Shown here: piece after piece, positions 11,877-24,003 of the stretch
How the letters are laid out: each line of letters starts with the position of its first letter
How positions within the stretch are numbered: position 1 is the stretch's first letter
Assembly: GCF_037893015.1 (NCBI RefSeq)
Contig: NC_133666.1
Span: 156,968,498-157,032,497 of the forward strand
From: Macrotis lagotis
Taxonomy: Eukaryota; Chordata; Mammalia; Peramelemorphia; Peramelidae
DNA length: 64,000 bases
Direction of reading: 5' to 3'
Notes under the pieces: model-generated
Databases searched by the model: none
What the model was told of the DNA's origin: nothing
Seen by the model: only the letters and a program-made list of their open reading frames with translations
Program-made: the position numbers and the translations under genes

Positions 11877-12750
11877 GACTGAACTTCTAAGAAGGCTTCT
11901 TCTAGTATGTGTTGAAATAAAGTATAATGTTCTCATTACTCATTCTTTTTGACTTAGGACTTAAATTGTCTTTTTTTTTCTTCTCTCTCTCTCTCTGAAA
12001 AATCATCATGGAGATAATGGCTAATTTTAACAATATATTATTTTTCATTCTGTTTATTAAATGATCTCCTTAAAGGTAATAGATTACAATATCTCTTGGC
12101 ACAAACTACTGAAAAGGATACAAGAATTTAAGATGATGAATAGGAAAAATAAAATAAATTCTGATATAAAATGAGAAAGGTTGAATATTTCTATAGTTTT
12201 ATAGTTCTGCAATATTCAAAGTTCTGAAAATGTCATTTTGTCCCTTTTTTCTTCAGATGCTTCTCATTTTGAGAAAAATATTTATTTGTGGCATTCTCTT
12301 CTCTCTTTCTGTAACGTCAAAGTCCATATATACAATTACTCATTCACAGTGCACAAATCACATCCCTTGCTGAAACCCAGAAATCTCAGCGATGAAGTAG
12401 TAGTTATGCTTTGGCAATAAAATAACAACAAGTGCCAGTGATCAGAAATTCATCAATTTGGGCAAAACACAGAGAAAAGAAGATATTTTCAAATATCTTC
12501 TTCTAGATGTCACCAGATATAGATTATATTAGAGATAATGATTATACATAAAAGATCTTTTCTTAGCCATGTGCCACTTTTACTTGAAAAAATAAAGGTT
12601 ATGATTGAATCACCTTTCATTTTTGAAGACTGAATTTTTTTAAAGTATATAATGCCAATTCAGAAAGTAGACAAAGTTGCCCCAAACTCTTTCCCCCTGC
12701 CCAAATAAAAAGTGTTTCTCTTTCTGTTTCACTTGGTTATTACTGCTTTT
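11877..12750. other. Unassigned AT-rich stretch
   Basis: A CT run at 11,970-11,996 is the only distinct feature. No gene was recognised. Confidence 0.4.
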
Positions 12751-12754
12751 GAAG

Positions 12755-12870
12755 CTGTGTAGTGCATTCTATAGAAAACTAGCTTCAAGCCAGGAAGATC
12801 TTGCTTCTAACCCCTATTGATAGTGTGAACCTGGATAAATCAGTTAATTTCTCAGTATTCCAGAAAAATA
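12755..12870 (+). mobile_element. MIR-like fragment, sense
   Basis: A degraded tRNA-like head and TGTGAACCTGGATAAATCAG..TTAATTTCTCAG resemble MIR. The match is weak. Confidence 0.45.
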
Positions 12871-13016
12871 TACTCTTTTTCAAGTTGCAGGGGGTGGGGA
12901 ATGTTTAAATATTTTAAAATAGCAGGTATTTGAGAGAGAGGAGATATGTTGATAAGGGAGAAAAAAGAATTTGATTTGTAGAGGGTAGAAAGGGAAAAGC
13001 TATTCCGTAGCATTTT

Positions 13017-13199
13017 AATTTGTGTTGACCTCTTTTGGGCTTCAAGGAGTGATCCAGGGTGAGTTTGTGGTGACACAGCTGCCCGTAGGAGTGCCAATGA
13101 AATTGGGTGTGTTCCTCAGTGTGAAGCTGAATGGCTGGGACAATGCCAAGTACTTGCAAAGTCTCTTCATCCAGGAGTTCCCTAAAGTAGTGCAATCAT
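13017..13199 (+). pseudogene. Coding-like block of unknown origin
   Basis: A frame on the plus strand opens after TAA and closes at TAG (13,197-13,199). It gives about 60 residues of balanced composition, including GVIQGEFVVTQLPVGVPMKL, SVKLNGWDNAKYLQS and LFIQEFPKVVQS. The local GC content is higher than that of the surrounding AT-rich DNA. The opposite strand is also open across it. I do not recognise the protein and saw no clear splice-site pair or poly-A tail. It could be a processed pseudogene fragment, an orphan exon or chance. Confidence 0.25.
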
Positions 13200-14000
13200 A
13201 GAACTAGATCCAAGCCAACCCATTATTCCTATACCCTTAGGAAAAAACCTAAAGTCCTTTGAAAGTACAAAAAAAACCCATTTAAAACAAAACACAAATA
13301 TATTTCTTTTTCTTTTCAATTGTCATCATTTTTTCTTCACTTATAAGAGACCTACAGACCCAGAGTTTGAAAGAAAGGAACAATATTAAGTGATAAAACT
13401 GACTAATTTTTTAATCTATTTCTTTGTTTAAAAATGAATTTAGCTTCATGGAATGAATTACAAGATTTATGAAATTCAATAATATTTATAAAATCTTGAT
13501 AACTTCATTTGGTAACCAAATGTTATCCATGCTGATATCAAAACAGAATGAATTAATTTTTTTCTTCATTGAGAATTGGTGTTCTGGATCATAGGATACA
13601 TCTTAAGGGAAGCTTCCACAAAGTATTTTCTCATTTGTTCATTTTGCTGCCACCTGGAGTTTCATCTGGGAAATCTCAGAATATAGAATCATATATATTG
13701 ATAAATATGGGTAAATGAGTCCTTAGTTCTAATGCAAATACTGAAAGTAACAATAGTTATCATCTAGGAGACAAGGTTTTAAATCAACCCACATAAAATA
13801 CCAAAAATATATAAGGATTCACAAAATTTTCCTAAAAATAGATATCATTTTTCTTCTTCATTGAGTCCCTATTTTCCTGCAGGGCCCCATATAGTTTCCT
13901 AATGCAACTCTGTGGTCTCTATTCAAGAAATGGAAACAAATGAGGTTGGTGGAGAAGCAACTTCCTTCCCTTTACAAATATATTGTCTAAATAACATAAG
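13200..14000. other. Unassigned AT-rich stretch
   Basis: No recognised gene or repeat. Confidence 0.4.
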
Positions 14001-14004
14001 GAAC

Positions 14005-15655
14005 AGGTTATAGCCAAGATGGTAGAATAGAAAGAAGCAATACAGTGAGATTCCTAACAAATGTGCTAGAGATCCTTCTCTGGAGAGTATTTTTTAAGTA
14101 TCTCGAATGTACTGGACTATTGTTAGGAACAATATTCCTAGGGTCCTAATACATAGATAGCCCAGGCTAGTTTTTTCTAAGATTCTATGCAACTTTTCTT
14201 TAAAAGGGACTTCTGCCTCATGTGGCCAATAAAATGAATAATTAGACATTTTCCCTCATCCTCCCAAACTCAACATTCTCCAAAAAAGTGGAAGAAATAT
14301 GTACAAGAAGTAAAAAAACCAAAGCTGTCTCCACACGCAAAATCAACAAGAAGTTTAATGAGGAAAGAGACTGATAAATTCATACAGTTATATCCAATAT
14401 ACACTGTAATGTGTAGAGAAGGTGTCTATATAGATAAATTGAAACCTTCTCTGTTCAGAATAACAATACTCTACAATGCTAAAGAAATAGAAAATTGGGA
14501 GATGTCAACATGTATGTGAGGCTCCATCATGTTTGAATGAATGGAGACCTGAACCAGTCATTTATGTTCTCCCAGGAGTCAATTAGAGTTGATGAAAAGT
14601 GAATTCTACAACAAATAAGGTAGTTGAAACAGCTTTGAGGTCAAGTTCTGGGATATTCATAATCAAAGATGAAGTCATAAAGTGAAAGCTAGGGGAATGA
14701 AAGGAAAAAAATAAAATTTTAGAAGCTCTTGGGAGGAAGAAAATTCAATTACAAACCTTGAATACTAATATGTAAATCTGAAGGGAAGTTATTAAAAACA
14801 AAAGGGGAGATGGCCTCCAGATCAAATAAAAATGTGCAACCATTTGTGAATAAAGACTATAAAACAAAGGAAAACTAATCAGCACATACTAAGAAAATAT
14901 TTTTTGTGTTCTCAATAAGTCATGGAATCTCTCAAATACTTACAAAGAAATAAGAATCTTGAAAGTATAATTTCTGGCCTACACAGCAAAAATATATATA
15001 ATAGAAAAACTTGAATCTATAGTGGCAAATATCTCCAAAAAAATTAAAGAAACATCTTATTCAAAATACATGCATAAAGAAGTGACGGACAATCTAGAAG
15101 AAGTGATGTAAAAAAAGCAATAATGTTAATAGTACACATGATGTTAATAGTACATATGATCTAAGACACAATGCATAGACAAGACTCATAGATCTTCCAG
15201 GATAGTACAAATGCAAAAAAAAATCTGAAAATCATAATGCAAAAAATATAAGAAAATTCTGAATGCAGAAAAAAGTACCCATTAAAAGAATCAATTGAAC
15301 ATCTCTAAAAAATAAAAACCAAAACTCTATGCTTCATATGGAGACACAAAATAATTAAATCCAATAATTCTAATGAACTATGTTCTTTAAGTGACTGAGA
15401 GAAAGACATTAAAATATTAAGAAAAGAAAAATTAAATAATGGAAGGCTATTTTGTACCCATCAAAAATCATAGGAATAGAATGATGTGTTTCAAAGATCA
15501 AAGGAACTCACTATGCAAGCCATGGTGACATTCACTGTAAATCTGAACCTAATCATCAATGAGATGAACATTTTGAAATTTGAAACATTTTCACAAAAAA
15601 AGATGTGATAATTTATACTCTGCATGCATTCCAGGTAACAGAACACAAGAAATAT
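14005..15655 (+). mobile_element. Probable old L1/HAL1-like 5' region, sense
   Basis: Begins with TAGCCAAGATGGTAGAATAG, the L1 5'-end signature. A-rich sequence follows with Lys/Asn/Glu-rich broken frames reminiscent of ORF1. No frame is intact and the assignment to a subfamily is not possible by eye. Confidence 0.4.
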
Positions 15656-15664
15656 AAAAAAAAA

Positions 15665-15928
15665 ACATAACAGATATCTAGGTGTCTCACTGGTTAGAGC
15701 ATGACCCCAAAGTCAGGAGGATTCATCTTCCTAAGATCAAATTTGGCCTCAGAAACATACTAGTTTTGTGAACATGGGCAAATCACTGTTTGTCTCAGTT
15801 TCCTCATCTGTAAAACAAACTGGAGAAGGTAATACCACATCACATCAGTTCCTTTGCTAAGAAAACCCCAAATGGGGTTATGAAGAGTCAGACAGGACTC
15901 AGTAACAATAACAACAACAACACAACCA
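15665..15928 (+). mobile_element. MAR1-like CORE-SINE, sense
   Basis: A tRNA-like head, CATCTGTAAAACAAACTGGA, AAAACCCCAAATGGGGTTAT and AGAGTCAGACAGGACTCAG, with an AAC-rich tail (CAATAACAACAACAACAC). Confidence 0.75.
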
Positions 15929-15929
15929 A

Positions 15930-16785
15930 GCAGAGCGATCAAGAAAAGCTCAAGTAATGAATTAAATTATATTGGAGGAGAGGGAAAGGAGACACCTATA
16001 GGATTGAAAATAAACAAAAAAAAAACCCAAAGCAAAACAAAAAACAACGGGGAGATAAAAAGAGATTTCTTTGTAAAAGTACACAACAAAACCATGGACT
16101 AAACCTCACAATATCCCATCAATAAATAAATCAATATTTGTCCGACTAAACTACAGAATAAAGTATACAAGGTAAGAGAGAAGAATGAAGATAGAGGGGA
16201 ATATGTGAGAAACCCTAGGAAAGTCAATAATAATGAATGATATGTGGTGAATAGTCTCTCAGGAAGGAAGAGAAATGCTGCGGGAATGGGTGAGATATAA
16301 AAGTGAGAGATTGAAACAGGAAGAAAGAAAAAAAGAGAAATCTCAATCCAATAATAGGTCCCAGTGAAGAACACACTATAAAGGAGAGATGTGCAGTTAT
16401 AAAAGATGGAACCTTATGGTGGGTATAATCTATAGGGACCTTTTTTTTTGCTCAGATAGACCATTATTTCTCAAGGAATTTTGTGCTTCCATAGATAGTA
16501 TGCTACTATCTATTAAGATAAGGGGGATCAGAGCTCCAAGAGAATCTGATGTCCAAAAGGATGCAAGAGCATGAACCTACAAAGATTCCATGGCAAATGG
16601 GGGAATGTAGCCAGAGATGCAAGGCAATAATGGGAATTGTTTAGAAGAGAGAACTCAAAACAGGTATTCACAAACATTAATTTCATAAGGAACAAAATGA
16701 CAGACAAGGGAATAAATATAAGAACCATGAAGAATCTTAGACTAAAACTTTAATCTAGACAGAAATAGAATAGTATGGAAAGGAA
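15930..16785. other. Unassigned A-rich stretch
   Basis: Purine-rich A-rich sequence, possibly a continuation of the old L1. No clear landmark or gene. Confidence 0.35.
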
Positions 16786-16789
16786 CTAC

Positions 16790-17213
16790 AGCAGCTCTGG
16801 AAATTTAAGGGACGTCCATCAGTTGGGGAATGATTAAGTTAAGTTTGTGGTATCTGATTGTAATAGAATATCACTATGCCTGAAATAATGAAGAAAGAAA
16901 TAAGCAGAACCAAGAGAATATTATTTGCAATAACAGAATATTGCTTTAAGATGACTTTGAATGAATAAGACTTTTTAACTACTATAAATACCCAAAATAA
17001 CTAAAAAGGAATATGAAGGAAGATACTATCTGTGTCCAAAGAAAGAACTGACAAATAGAAATATGTATAGAATAATTTTACATATATATATATATACTTA
17101 TTTGTGTCTAATAGTAGCCATCTTTAGGGTGGAGGGAAAAGAGGGAAGAAAAAATTTACTAGATAATTTTGCTATATACATGAAAGAAATAGCAAGTTGT
17201 GGATAGAAAATTT
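16790..17213 (+). mobile_element. L1 LINE 3' end, sense
   Basis: GTCCATCAGTTGGGGAATGA, AGAAATAAGCAGAACCAAGA and TGTGTCCAAAGAAAGAACTG are sense L1 3' phrases shared with other L1 tails in the window. It includes a TA run at 17,080-17,095. Confidence 0.7.
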
Positions 17214-17214
17214 G

Positions 17215-20190
17215 CATAATTTGTGCATAATTTCCTTTTTTATGTACTGGTGACTGGGAAATCTTGAGAGCATCATCCACTATGCAGAACCTGGGCATGC
17301 ATGCCATCATGAAATTGATGTATAATAGTGGTGAACTTCTTCAGGTAACCAAATTTTGACATAATTTTCCATATGACTGATGGTGTCAATGCCCTTGGTC
17401 AGATCTACAAATGTTGTATACATACTTCTATTTTGTTCCTGGCATTTTTCCTGGAGTTGTTGGGCAACAAACACTACATCAACTGTTCCTTGACCCTTTC
17501 TGAAGTCACATTGGCTCTCATGGAAGGACAGCAGGTGAAGGACTCTGGCAAGAATCTTTCCAGCAAATGACTAAAAGAGAAATATTCCTTTGATTGCCAT
17601 AGGACAATCTATTCCTTTTACCTTTATGGAGATGGATGTTGGAGGCATTCTTGAATTCATGGGAAACAAATAACCTCTTCATGCCACATAACGTGGAGAA
17701 TTTCACTCAGCTTTTGTGTATGAGCAATGGACCTCACATCTTGTAGATCTCATCTGGAATAGTATCAACACCAGCTGCTTTGCCACTGAAAGGAATCTAA
17801 TGGCATTCAAAACCTCTTTTTCAGTTGGGACATCAGCTAGGGACTGATTCACTTCAACTTGAGGTAAATAGTCAAATGACTTCTCTATTGATTGATGAGG
17901 GTCCATTAAGAACACTATGGAAGTGTTCAGCCCATCTCTCTAGAATCATGTCCCTATCATTATCAATGTGGATCCATCAGTGCTGAATAATTGAGATGCA
18001 TCATAGATCTTTAAGCCATAAATACCTTTCAGGGCATCATAAAAACACTTTGGTTTGTTACTATCTGCGTTAAAACTGAATTCCATCTGCCTTCTTATTG
18101 AACCAAGAGTCCTGCATATAACTAAGTTTTATTTGTACTTTACTTTTTGTGAACTATCCTGCTAGTAAAGCCTGTGGAGTTCTCATTTTTCATTTAGAAG
18201 CTTCTGTATTTCCCCATCATTTTCATCAAATCAGTCTTAAGGTTTGCAAGTGTTTTGGCCCAGATAAGCAAAGTACCCAGATCTCTGAAAGTTGCCCACT
18301 CTTTTTCTGATTGTGTTAGCTCAGTTTCCCCTCCAAATTAACAGCAAACTGCTCCTGCTCAGAGAGACACTCTAATATCTTGACATTAATTCTTTTAGTA
18401 GTCATTGCCTTGGGGCCAATGCTTTGGTTGAATATTTAGCTTGGAGAGGATGAGCCTGTGATTAGTCCAGTACTCTGTAGCACACATTGCCTTTGTCACT
18501 CTCACTTGTCTGTCTCTTTTCCTTATAATTACATAATCTATTAGATGCTAATGTTTCCTGTGAAGGTATAATCTGTGAAAGTATATCTGGAAGACAGTAT
18601 TTGTGATGAGAAGATCATGAGATATGCAAGTCTTCAGTAGTAGGTGACCATTGCTGCTGTTTTTTCCAACATCCTCCTCCCTAGAACATACTGCCATCTC
18701 TGTTAATCTGATCCTGCTCTAGCATTAAAGTCATACAGAATTATAAGCTTATCCTCTTTTAGTACATTAATGATAAAGGTCTCTAGGTCTTCATAAAATT
18801 TTCCTTTTACTTCAACAGGTTCATCTTGGTGGGAGCATAGGCACTGATGATGGTGGCATGATGTTTTCCTGGAAGTGGCAATCTCATCATCATGAGCCTG
18901 TTGTTTACTCCTTTTGGTAGGCATTCAAGAATGTTGACCATATTAGTTTTGATTGCAAAACCACCCCAGTTTAACAGCTTTCCACTTACTGAGGCCATTC
19001 CAGAGAAATGTGTTTCCAGCTTCAACTTCAGTAAGCTGATCTTCATTTGCCAGCCTTGTTTCACTGAGGGTTGCTATTTGGATATGATACTTGCTAAGTT
19101 CTCTTGCAACAAGAATTGTTCATATTTCAGGTCTATTGGATCTTGTGCTGTCTATGAGTGTGCACATGTTCCATGCACTGATGGTGAGTAGAATCCTCTT
19201 TGAAGAAGCTTTTGTAGAATTTTTTGTGTCTCGACTACACTATGGAATCCACACCTACTGTAGTAATCAGGCCAGGTTTGGATGAGCAGACAATTTTTAG
19301 GGCACCTATTCTAGACCCTTCCCTACATCAGGAGGTGAACAGTGTGGTCTTTAAAAGAGCCACCTAGTTAACCAGGGGTCTGTCAAATTTCACTGCTGTT
19401 TTCAATGAGGAAACAACTCTGTGGTGTGGGCCACCTGTGTGCAGAGTTGTGACTATGGCTCCCAGTACATTTACACTTGCTGCTTCATCATCTGCCTGTC
19501 ACCACAAGACTTTGAGGAATAGTAAAGCAAGAGTGATGTCTTTTGATGCGTGTGTAAATTGGATTTAAGTGAGGCAGATTTGTATGAAGTCATCCATCTC
19601 ACTTCTATTGCAAAATCATTATGGTCCAGTGCAATAAGACAATCAAGACAATTGGCAAAGGTTCCAAATGCAGTGGATGATCTTGGTGTCTTGGAATTCT
19701 AACCAAGCTCTAAGCACTCCATAGCACCTGCTTAGTTGGCTTCATGGTCATTGTTCTCATCAACTTATTCCACCAGTGGCAGATACCCCCACAACTCACC
19801 AATGTGTTTGAGACTCCCTCAGTTATCTTCAACCTATTTATCCCACTTGCCAAAATGGTTTGCCAAATGTGATTGCTGTACATGCTACAGCTTCTTGGAG
19901 CCACAGGTGAGAGATTTAGGTGTATCAGGTGGATATCAAAGGCAGAAAGCAGTACTGAAAAGGGCTCAGCAGCCCTCACACCAGAGGTAATAGTCTTGGG
20001 CAGCTAGGTGGCACAGTAGATAGAGTACTGGCCCTGGAGTCAGGAGAATCTGAGTTCAAATACGGCCTCAGACACTTAATAATTACCTAGCTGTGTGGCC
20101 TTGGGCAAACCACTTAACCGCATCACATGAAATAAAAAATAAAATAAAAAGAGATAATAGTCTTCCTTGAACATATCCAACACCCTGATC
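17215..20190 (-). mobile_element. RTE-clade LINE, 5' region, endonuclease and partial RT, antisense
   Basis: Minus-strand translation recovers RTE ORF2 pieces in order. The endonuclease segment contains GGFAIKTNMVNILECLPKGV, LMMMRLPLPGKHHATIISAY and APTKMNLLK (19,060-18,807), then VEVKGKFYEDLETFIINVLK and EDKLIILYDFNARAGSD (18,870-18,703). The RT lead-in is LPQVEVNQSLADVPTEKEVL (about 17,870). RT follows with HEFKNASNIHLHKGKRNR and NQRNISLL (about 17,660-17,560), then TFVDLTKGIDTI (about 17,400). Stops and frameshifts separate the pieces. The copy ends abruptly inside RT at about 17,215, so the 3' half is missing. The segment 19,530-20,190 upstream of the endonuclease is homologous to 5,047-5,485. 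Confidence 0.8.
19998..20149 (+). mobile_element. WSINE1-like SINE nested in the RTE copy
   Basis: A complete SINE flanked by AGAGGTAATAGTCTT (19,983-19,997) and AGAGATAATAGTCTT (20,150-20,164), a 15-bp target-site duplication with one mismatch. The tail is AAATAAAAAATAAAATAAAA. Confidence 0.9.
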
Positions 20191-20349
20191 CAAATGGAGA
20201 AACTGCTTATATTCTGACATGATTTATTAAAATAAATGTAAAGCAAAGTTCTTCTTTGTGGCATCTACTGCTCTTTTTCATTTTTGCTGCAGTGTTTGTC
20301 AAGGGAACTATATTACCATCTTTGAAAAGAAATCTTTCATTGCTTTTTT

Positions 20350-20498
20350 ATTTTTTGTTTGGTTTTGACAAGGAAATGGGGTTAAGTGATTTGCCCAAGA
20401 TCACACAGCTAGGTAATTATTGTTTGAATCTGGATTTGAACTCAGGTCCTCCTGACTCCAGGGCCAGTGCTCTATCTACTGAACCACCTAGTTGCCCC
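20350..20498 (-). mobile_element. WSINE1-like SINE, antisense
   Basis: Antisense copy from the T-rich tail to CACCTAGTTGCCCC, flanked by TTTCATTGCTTTTT on both sides (20,335-20,349 and 20,499-20,512). Confidence 0.9.
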
Positions 20499-20689
20499 TT
20501 TCATTGCTTTTTCATATTTTCTTCCTTATCTATGGTCATTTCTTGCAACATTTCTGTTGTTCATAATGGACAGACCTCCACAGATTAAGACTCAATATAG
20601 TGTAATAATATACTGTACCAGAAATCACAGGCTGCAAGACAATATACAAAAGAGGTCATTGATGAAAGGAAAGGCCCAAAAAACAACAA

Positions 20690-21255
20690 AGCATCTATAA
20701 TAGAACTCTTAGGGTAGTAAAGAATTGGAAACACAACAGATGTCCATTTATTGGAAAATGGTTAAACAAGTTGTATAATATAATAACAATAACATTTATA
20801 TAGCACATTAAAGTGCTATTTTTATAAATATGGCATTATGAATATTATCTTATTTTATCCTTACAACAACCCTGGGAAGTAGAGATACTATAACAGGTCT
20901 TCCTAACCCTAACTCTAGTATTCTATCCACTGATTTGTTTGGTAAGAAATGATAAATATGATGAATATGTAGAAACATAGAAAGATTTACATGAGCCAAT
21001 ATATAAAAATGAATGTTGCAAAACCATGAAAACAAACTTGGCTCCAACAAAAGATATGAAAAACTTTCCTCCTTAATGTCTTTAAAAAGGTAGGGGTCTA
21101 TAGCTGTGAAATATTACATATATTGTCATAATTTTGCTGATTCTTCTTTTTTCTTTTTCAAAATTCATTGAAATATAGGATTGTTTGTGGAAAAGGAGAA
21201 AAATAGGAAATTTAGGTTCTATTAAATCAAAACATCTCAATAAAAATCTTATTTT
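20690..21255 (+). mobile_element. L1 LINE 3' end, sense, with MIR-like insert
   Basis: AGTAAAGAATTGGAAACACA, GATGTCCATTTATTGGAAAA and AAGAAATGATAAATATGATG are L1 3' phrases. An antisense MIR-like block (TTATATAGCACATTAAAGTG .. TACAACAACCCTGGGAAGTAG) interrupts them at about 20,785-20,935. The element ends near AAAATCTTATTTTGAAAA. Confidence 0.65.
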
Positions 21256-22340
21256 GAAAAATAATTTATGAAGTGGTATATAATTAATTGCCCTGGAAAT
21301 AAAGGTAAGTTCGAATTCGTTTGTGTCTGTGACTTTGTGTAAACATCAGTCCCTTCATCTGTAAAATGAGGGGTTTAGATAAGATTATTCCCAAGTTTTA
21401 TCAAAGGAGTCATTTTCTATGATTTGCTTTCCTGTTTGTGGTCTTGATAAAGAATCTGACTGATAAGTCAGATTTCTCAAATAAGGCTAACACAGCTTTT
21501 CTTTATGACCATGGAGAAAATCAAAAAAAAATTGGCAATACTATTACTATTGATGAAAAACTATGAACTCCCATCCTATTCCCCTTTCTTCATATGAAAA
21601 CTACATCTTTTATATTTTGAAATGCCTACTTTGATTGAAATTTTGAGTCTATTTAAGAAGTTACACACACAGTCAAATGGTTGTATTCCCAGTATCTTAG
21701 TTGGTACTTATAGTGACAACAATACCCATAAAACATGTATATGTTTGATATACACTACTTACCAATTAGAATGCTAAATATTCCACTTGATTGTTATGTA
21801 TCACATATAATCTATGTTTCTGCCAAAAAAACTTTGATAGAGAAAATGAGTAAATGACTAAAAGTTACCTAGATCGACCAGGAGAGGGCACTTAACACAA
21901 GTATATGAAGTAAATTTATTGTGGTATAAGTTCTGAGGGGTTTTACTCCTCTGATAACAATAACTCCAATTTATTTTATCATGCCTATAACAGACTATAG
22001 ATCAGACTCAAAGACAGATATTACAATTGACATTTTACTATGAGAGTAATAGCTCCTTAAAATATAAAAATTGCTGATTATGATTTTTCTAAATGATTGA
22101 TGTACATAAAAACAAATCAAGTTTTTCTATAAAGAAACATTTTAACTAGTGCTGCAAAGATGTTTAAGGGTAGCAGAGGAGTCTACCTCTCTCACAAATA
22201 TTTCAGCAAAAATCTAAAAAAAAAGAGCACAAGACCAAAGAATGATCAACAAATTCAAAAAGAAACTAATGCCTTCATCTAGATCAGAAGCATAGCAGGT
22301 CTATGTTCCTACATTTCCAGCCTTACTGAAAGAGTTAAGA
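21256..22340. other. Unassigned AT-rich stretch
   Basis: About 1.1 kb. A weak MIR-like piece (CTTCATCTGTAAAATGAGG near 21,350) is the only recognisable motif. Confidence 0.4.
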
Positions 22341-22348
22341 CTCAGTTT

Positions 22349-22720
22349 TTGAGAGAGAGATTGAGAGAGAGAGAGAGAGAAGAAGAAGAAGAAGAAGAAG
22401 AAGAAGAAGAAGAAGAAGAAGAAGAAGAAGAAGAAGAAGAAGAAGAAGAAGAAGAAGAAGAAGAAGAAGAAGATGATGATGAGAGGGTAGGAGGCTAGGA
22501 GAGAGGGAGAGAGGGAGAAGGGAGAGGAAGAGGGAGAGAGGGGGAGAAGGGAGAGGGAGAACTTAGGAGAGGGAGAGACAAGAAGAGAAAGAGAGGGAGA
22601 AAGAGAGAGGGAGGGAGAGAGGGGGAAAAGTGGGAGGGAGGGAGAAAGAGGGGAGAAGAGAGAGGGAGAGAGAAGGAGAGGGGGAGGGGGAGAGAAAGGG
22701 AGAGAGGGAGAGAGAGGGAA
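22349..22720. repeat. 370-bp purine tract: (GA)n, (GAA)31, GGGAGA-rich
   Basis: The plus strand is almost purely G and A. It starts with GA repeats (22,351-22,379). A perfect GAA run of about 95 bp (22,379-22,473, about 31 units) follows, then three GAT units, then imperfect GGGAGA-type repeats to about 22,718. The long pyrimidine-strand reading frame over it (Phe, Ser, Pro and Leu homopolymers) is an artefact of the repeat. No gene surrounds it. Confidence 0.95.
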
Positions 22721-22989
22721 CATAAGATTCAGAAAAATCCAGTACATGATCAGGTTAAAAATATCCTCTGTAGATACTGATTTTTCGAGAAGCCTGCAGA
22801 CCAAAAACATTCTAGTGGGCACATAAGACTGAAACAGTCAGAATGAGCAGGCTAAATCAAGTCAACAAACATCTATTAAGCACTTATACACTCCAGTCCA
22901 GGACTTTCCAGAGTGGTCAGAATTCCCAAACCTGAGAGAAACACTAGCCTCAGCCTCCCTGTTTGGAGTTAATAATCACAATCATGCAA

Positions 22990-23500
22990 TGAAATAATTT
23001 TCAGAATCAAACAGAATAGTAACGTGTATTAAAAAGTAGAATCTAACAATATATTGGACTTAAGATACACACTTGAAAAATATTAATATATATTAAGTTA
23101 AAATATATTTTGAGTAAAATAGAAAAATCAGGGATAACAATCATTATCTCAGATCAGGTGTCAATAAAAAGAGATATGGTCAAAAAAGATAAACAGAGAG
23201 ACTTAACTATGCTTAAAAAACCTAGACATAAAAATAATATCAGCAGTTAATTAAAGAAATAATTACTCATATTAAAGAGAGAAATAGAAAGAAATATAAT
23301 AACTGAGGACTGCAAAATACACTTTTCAGAGCTAGAATAAAATCTAACAAAAAATACAGAAGAAAAAAATTTAAGATTTGAATAGATTATTACAAAAGTT
23401 AAATATGATAGTTCTTTGGGGATATTAAGAAAAAAATAATTTTTCCTGTAGAATAATCACAGAAAGAAATGCAGAAAAACTGGAATGTTGAAATTCCTTA
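22990..23500 (+). mobile_element. L1 LINE fragment (ORF2 endonuclease region), sense
   Basis: AAATCAGGGATAACAATCAT and ATTATCTCAGATCAGGTGTC with following A-rich text match the marsupial L1 ORF2 endonuclease region as I know it. Frames are broken. Confidence 0.5.
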
Positions 23501-24000
23501 CGAACTACAAAACTTTTCATATCCCATATCATGCTTTTGATATCCCAATCATTAAGAGCTCCTTTAGGCTATCATCCAAACCCCATATCCATCCCCACCA
23601 ACTAATTTCTTATTCCCATTCCATTCCTACACCAAAGCTTCAACCAAACTTTCACTGTGTCATAATAAATGCTTGTTTTATAGGTGACAAATATTCCTTT
23701 ATCCCAAAACTTTGTTTACTCTCTTCCACTCCTTTCATAATATAATAGATTTTTTTTCCTGAAACCTGCTTCTCCCTGAATGACACAGCCTACCTGGCCA
23801 CCCTTTTCAGCACTGATTAGATTAGGACAGAAAGGGAAAAGAGGGAAAAAAAGAAAGTTCCATTATAACTCTGTTCTACATTTAAGAGGATCAGCAAGTT
23901 GTACGTAGCAGTTTCATATACAATCATCTTTTTATCTATATTGCTATGTTTTATTTAAGTTTATAATAAAATAAATAAAATGAGAAATAAAAGAGCACAT
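23500..24000. other. Unassigned sequence
   Basis: A pyrimidine-rich stretch (23,500-23,750) followed by AT-rich DNA. No recognised feature. Confidence 0.35.
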
Positions 24001-24003
24001 GAC

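Noticed and set aside
18703..19064. Minus-strand frames resembling a craniofacial development protein 2-like gene
   Set aside because: Such annotations derive from RTE ORF2 endonuclease; the flanking RT pieces show it is a dead retroelement.
22301..22822. 173-residue minus-strand frame
   Set aside because: It is the translation of the GAA/GA purine tract (poly-Phe, Ser-Leu-Pro repeats), not a gene.
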